DNA of 7,099 bases from an uncultured Sphingomonas sp. (GTDB taxonomy: Bacteria > Pseudomonadota > Alphaproteobacteria > Sphingomonadales > Sphingomonadaceae). Position 1 is the stretch's first letter; every line of letters begins with the position of its first letter. This document shows positions 5,278-7,099 of the stretch, piece by piece. Both the position numbers and the translations under genes were made by a program. The notes under the pieces were generated by a model that was not told where the DNA came from, made no database searches, and saw only the letters and a program-made list of their open reading frames with translations. Location of the stretch: contig CAKTFL010000112.1 of NCBI GenBank assembly GCA_934555855.1, positions 1-7,099 of the forward strand, written 5' to 3'.

Positions 5278-6462
5278 TTATTCTTCGCGGAAAGCGTGGC
5301 TTGTCGCATCGGTGAACGGGCCGAACAGGTACTGGAACAAGCTACGGTCGCGCGTCTTGATGTTGACGCTGGCGGGGATGCCGGGTTGCAGCGTCAGCCC
5401 TTCGCGGCGGGCCTCTGCCGGATCGAGCAGCACCACCTCCGCCTTGTAATAGCTGGCCCCGCTCTCACTGACCGGCGCGGGAGAGAGGGTGACGACGCGA
5501 CCGTCGAACGCGGTGCGTCCGTGCGGATTGACGCTGGAGAAGCGAACGGTCGCCGGCTGGCCGATCCGCACGTCGTCGATATCGGCCGGCTTTACCTGTG
5601 CCTCCAGGATCAGCGGGCGACTATCGGGCACGATCTCCATCAGCGTCTTGCCGCCGCCGATCACCATGCCCGCCCCCATCCGGGTCACGCCCGACACGCG
5701 TCCGGCAACAGGAGCGCAGATCACGTCCTGATCGGCGAGATAGCGCGTGACGTCGATTTGGGGCGAGATCTGTGCGATCTGGTCCTGCACCTGATTGAGC
5801 TGCATCGCCGCGTCCATCGACTCGCCGTCGCGTACCTTGCGCGCGGCAATCTGCGACTGAGCGATGGCGGCGCGCCCGCTGGCCGCCTCCGCGACCAGTT
5901 GCGCCTCGTTCTGCTCCATCGACACGATGGTCGTCTTGGCGCGAAGCCGATCGAAGATCAGCCGTTGCGCGGTCATCATCCGGGTGACGGCCGGGTCGCC
6001 CTCGCGGGTGCTCAGCCCGGCGGGGAAGGATATCCGGTCCAGCCGATCGCGCTCGGCGATCAGGCGGGCTTCCAGCGCCTGGAGCGCATCGCGCCGGGCC
6101 TGAATCTGGCGCAGTTGCGCGCCCGAGCGGACCCCGTTGAGGCGGACGAGCGGCTGGCCGGATCGCACCGTCTGCCCCTCACGAACGAGGAACTCGGTGA
6201 CGATGCCCGATGCGGCCGGCTGGACGGAGAACCTCTCTCCGCTGACACTGACCACTGCCGGCGGGATCGCCGCCGCCGCGATGGGGGCGAGGAACGCGAA
6301 GATCAGGAAGACCGCCAGAAAGGCCGCAAGCGCGATCAGCCCGATCCTGACGGTGCGTCGCGGCGAGTCGAGCGGTTCGATGTCGAGCAGGCGCATCCGC
6401 CGCTCGATGAACTTGCGCGGCAGAGGGTCGGCATTTCCGGACTCGAGGAAATCGAGCTTCAT
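5278..6462 (-). CDS. HlyD-family type I secretion membrane fusion protein
   Basis: This encodes a 394-residue periplasmic adaptor that would link an inner-membrane ABC exporter to a TolC-like outer-membrane channel. Residues 1-38 are cytosolic (with PRKFIERRMRLLDIEP). One membrane helix spans about 39-60 (IGLIALAAFLAVFLIFAFLA). The lipoyl half-motifs are SVQPAASGIVTEFLVREGQTV (about 79-99) and VICAPVAGRVSGV (about 247-259), flanking a helical hairpin at about 112-240. A beta-barrel region follows (ILEAQVKPADIDDVRIGQPATVRF), and the end LQPGIPASVNIKTRDRSLFQYLFGP matches the classic HlyD/PrsE C-terminus. The hairpin is of moderate length, as in PrtE/PrsE-type adaptors. Its ATG overlaps the ABC stop as ATGA, with GGAGG (plus-strand 6470-6474) 7 nt before it, so the two are translationally coupled. 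No TolC gene is in view. Confidence 0.93.
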   Translation of the reverse strand: MKLDFLESGNADPLPRKFIERRMRLLDIEPLDSPRRTVRIGLIALAAFLAVFLIFAFLAPIAAAAIPPAVVSVSGERFSVQPAASGIVTEFLVREGQTVRSGQPLVRLNGVRSGAQLRQIQARRDALQALEARLIAERDRLDRISFPAGLSTREGDPAVTRMMTAQRLIFDRLRAKTTIVSMEQNEAQLVAEAASGRAAIAQSQIAARKVRDGESMDAAMQLNQVQDQIAQISPQIDVTRYLADQDVICAPVAGRVSGVTRMGAGMVIGGGKTLMEIVPDSRPLILEAQVKPADIDDVRIGQPATVRFSSVNPHGRTAFDGRVVTLSPAPVSESGASYYKAEVVLLDPAEARREGLTLQPGIPASVNIKTRDRSLFQYLFGPFTDATSHAFREE

Positions 6463-7040
6463 GGTGTTGCCTCCACCAGCGGATCACGGGCGATCGAGCG
6501 AACCAGCTCCGTCTTCACCTCGCGGAACACGCGCGCGCGGGGACCATCGAGCTGCAACTCGCCCCTGGACAGCACGATGACACGATCGACATGCGCGATC
6601 GGGTTCAGTCGATGCGCGATCAGGACGATGGTCGACCCCTCCGCTTTCAGCGTGGCAAGCGCCGCGGCCAGCGCCTGCTCGCCATCGGCGTCGAGCGAGG
6701 CGTTGGGTTCGTCCAGCACCAGCAGCCGAGGGCTGCCGAACATCGCGCGGGCAAGGCCGATCCGCTGCCGCTGACCGCCCGACAGGCCCGACCCGCCCTC
6801 GTCCACCTGGGTCTCATAGCCGTCCGGAAGCGCCATGATCATGTCGTGGAGGTTCGCGCCCCGGGCGGCAGTGACCACCTGCTCGTCGGTCGCGCGGCTG
6901 AACCGCGCAATGTTTTCCCGGATGGTGCCGGGAAAGAGGCCGACGCTTTGGGGCAGGTAGCCGACATAGTGTGCCAGCGCTTCGCTGGTCCAGTGACGCC
7001 CCTCGATGCCGCCGATGGTGACCTGGAGACGGTCGTTCCT
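6459..7040 (-). pseudogene. Type I secretion ABC transporter, C-terminal ATPase fragment with interrupted 5' end
   Basis: The open frame gives 193 residues of an ABC nucleotide-binding domain, beginning at about VTIGGIEGRHW. It contains the Q-loop in GYLPQSVGLFPGTIRENIARF (plus-strand 6948-6950 encodes the Gln), the signature LSGGQ (6771-6785), Walker B LLVLDE (6708-6725), the D-loop ASLD, and the H-loop His in IAHRL (6612-6614). The LFPGTIRENIA segment is typical of PrtD/PrsD/HlyB-like exporters. Going upstream, the frame meets TGA at 7041-7043 and then two TAG codons. Walker A should lie roughly 60 nt before the VTIGG codons, near 7080-7095, but none of the three minus-strand frames there encodes GxxGxGKST. 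The membrane domain is not in the window. Either the gene is broken by foreign DNA or the sequence end is chimeric. If artefactual, the real gene is intact and supplies the exporter of the downstream pair. Confidence 0.75.
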
Positions 7041-7099
7041 TCATCGCTACTACTCGTGATACCGTGAGGCACGGGTTGCCGGCTGTTGCGATGCCGCCA
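7041..7099. other. Terminal segment unrelated to the ABC gene it abuts
   Basis: These 59 bases do not continue the ABC transporter in any minus-strand frame: the coding frame has TAG, TAG and TGA stops, and the other two give no Walker A. Locally the sequence is less GC-rich (about TTCATCGCTACTACTCG) than the flanking gene. I recognise no IS terminal repeat or transposase motif. A plus-strand frame from 7037 is open to the window edge, but at 21 codons it carries no weight. Confidence 0.45.

Noticed and set aside
5296..6774. 492-codon open frame on the plus strand opposite the HlyD and ABC genes
   Set aside because: It is antisense to clear coding sequence with conserved motifs, and its translation is rich in Arg, His and Asp without any domain.
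1..7099. tRNA, rRNA, CRISPR array, or phage or plasmid replication genes
   Set aside because: No clover-leaf, rRNA segment, spaced direct-repeat array or replication or integrase motif was seen on either strand.

Overview
The window looks like chromosomal DNA of a GC-rich alphaproteobacterium, most likely a sphingomonad (order Sphingomonadales). This rests on the gene order rpsM-rpsK-rpoA-rplQ without the rpsD that follows rpsK in E. coli, on high GC, and on the form of the ribosomal, RpoA and GuaA proteins. The genus is an inference from memory of these families, not from a search.

Left half (1-4791, plus strand): the window opens in the last 50 codons of a response-regulator receiver domain. 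A hairpin and a TTGACA promoter candidate follow, and then the alpha operon: S13 (rpsM), S11 (rpsK), RNA polymerase alpha (rpoA) and L17 (rplQ). GMP synthase (guaA) comes next. The spacers inside this highly expressed block are rich in structure. There is a perfect 11-bp palindrome immediately after the rpsM stop, a terminator-like 11-bp hairpin between rpsK and rpoA, a cluster of about five hairpins (including a REP-like palindrome) between rpoA and rplQ, and two mutually exclusive hairpins between rplQ and guaA. The start of guaA is ambiguous: the best-placed ATG lacks a Shine-Dalgarno sequence, and a purine-rich SD-like tract lies 46 nt further upstream.

Right half (4879-7099, minus strand, convergent with guaA): a compact type I secretion cassette. 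In transcription order it is an ABC exporter (only the ATPase C-terminal part is visible), an HlyD-family membrane fusion protein that overlaps the ABC gene by ATGA, and, 15 nt later with a strong SD, a 127-aa protein with no Lys, Arg or Cys, 20 acidic residues and a Gly-rich middle. The small protein is the best candidate for something undescribed. Its position and composition suggest it is the cargo of the exporter, although it carries no RTX repeats.

At the right edge the ABC reading frame stops near 7041. The Walker A sequence expected within the next 60 bases is absent in all three minus-strand frames, so the last 59 bases appear unrelated to the transporter. They could be a mobile-element junction, a rearrangement or an assembly artefact at a sequence end.
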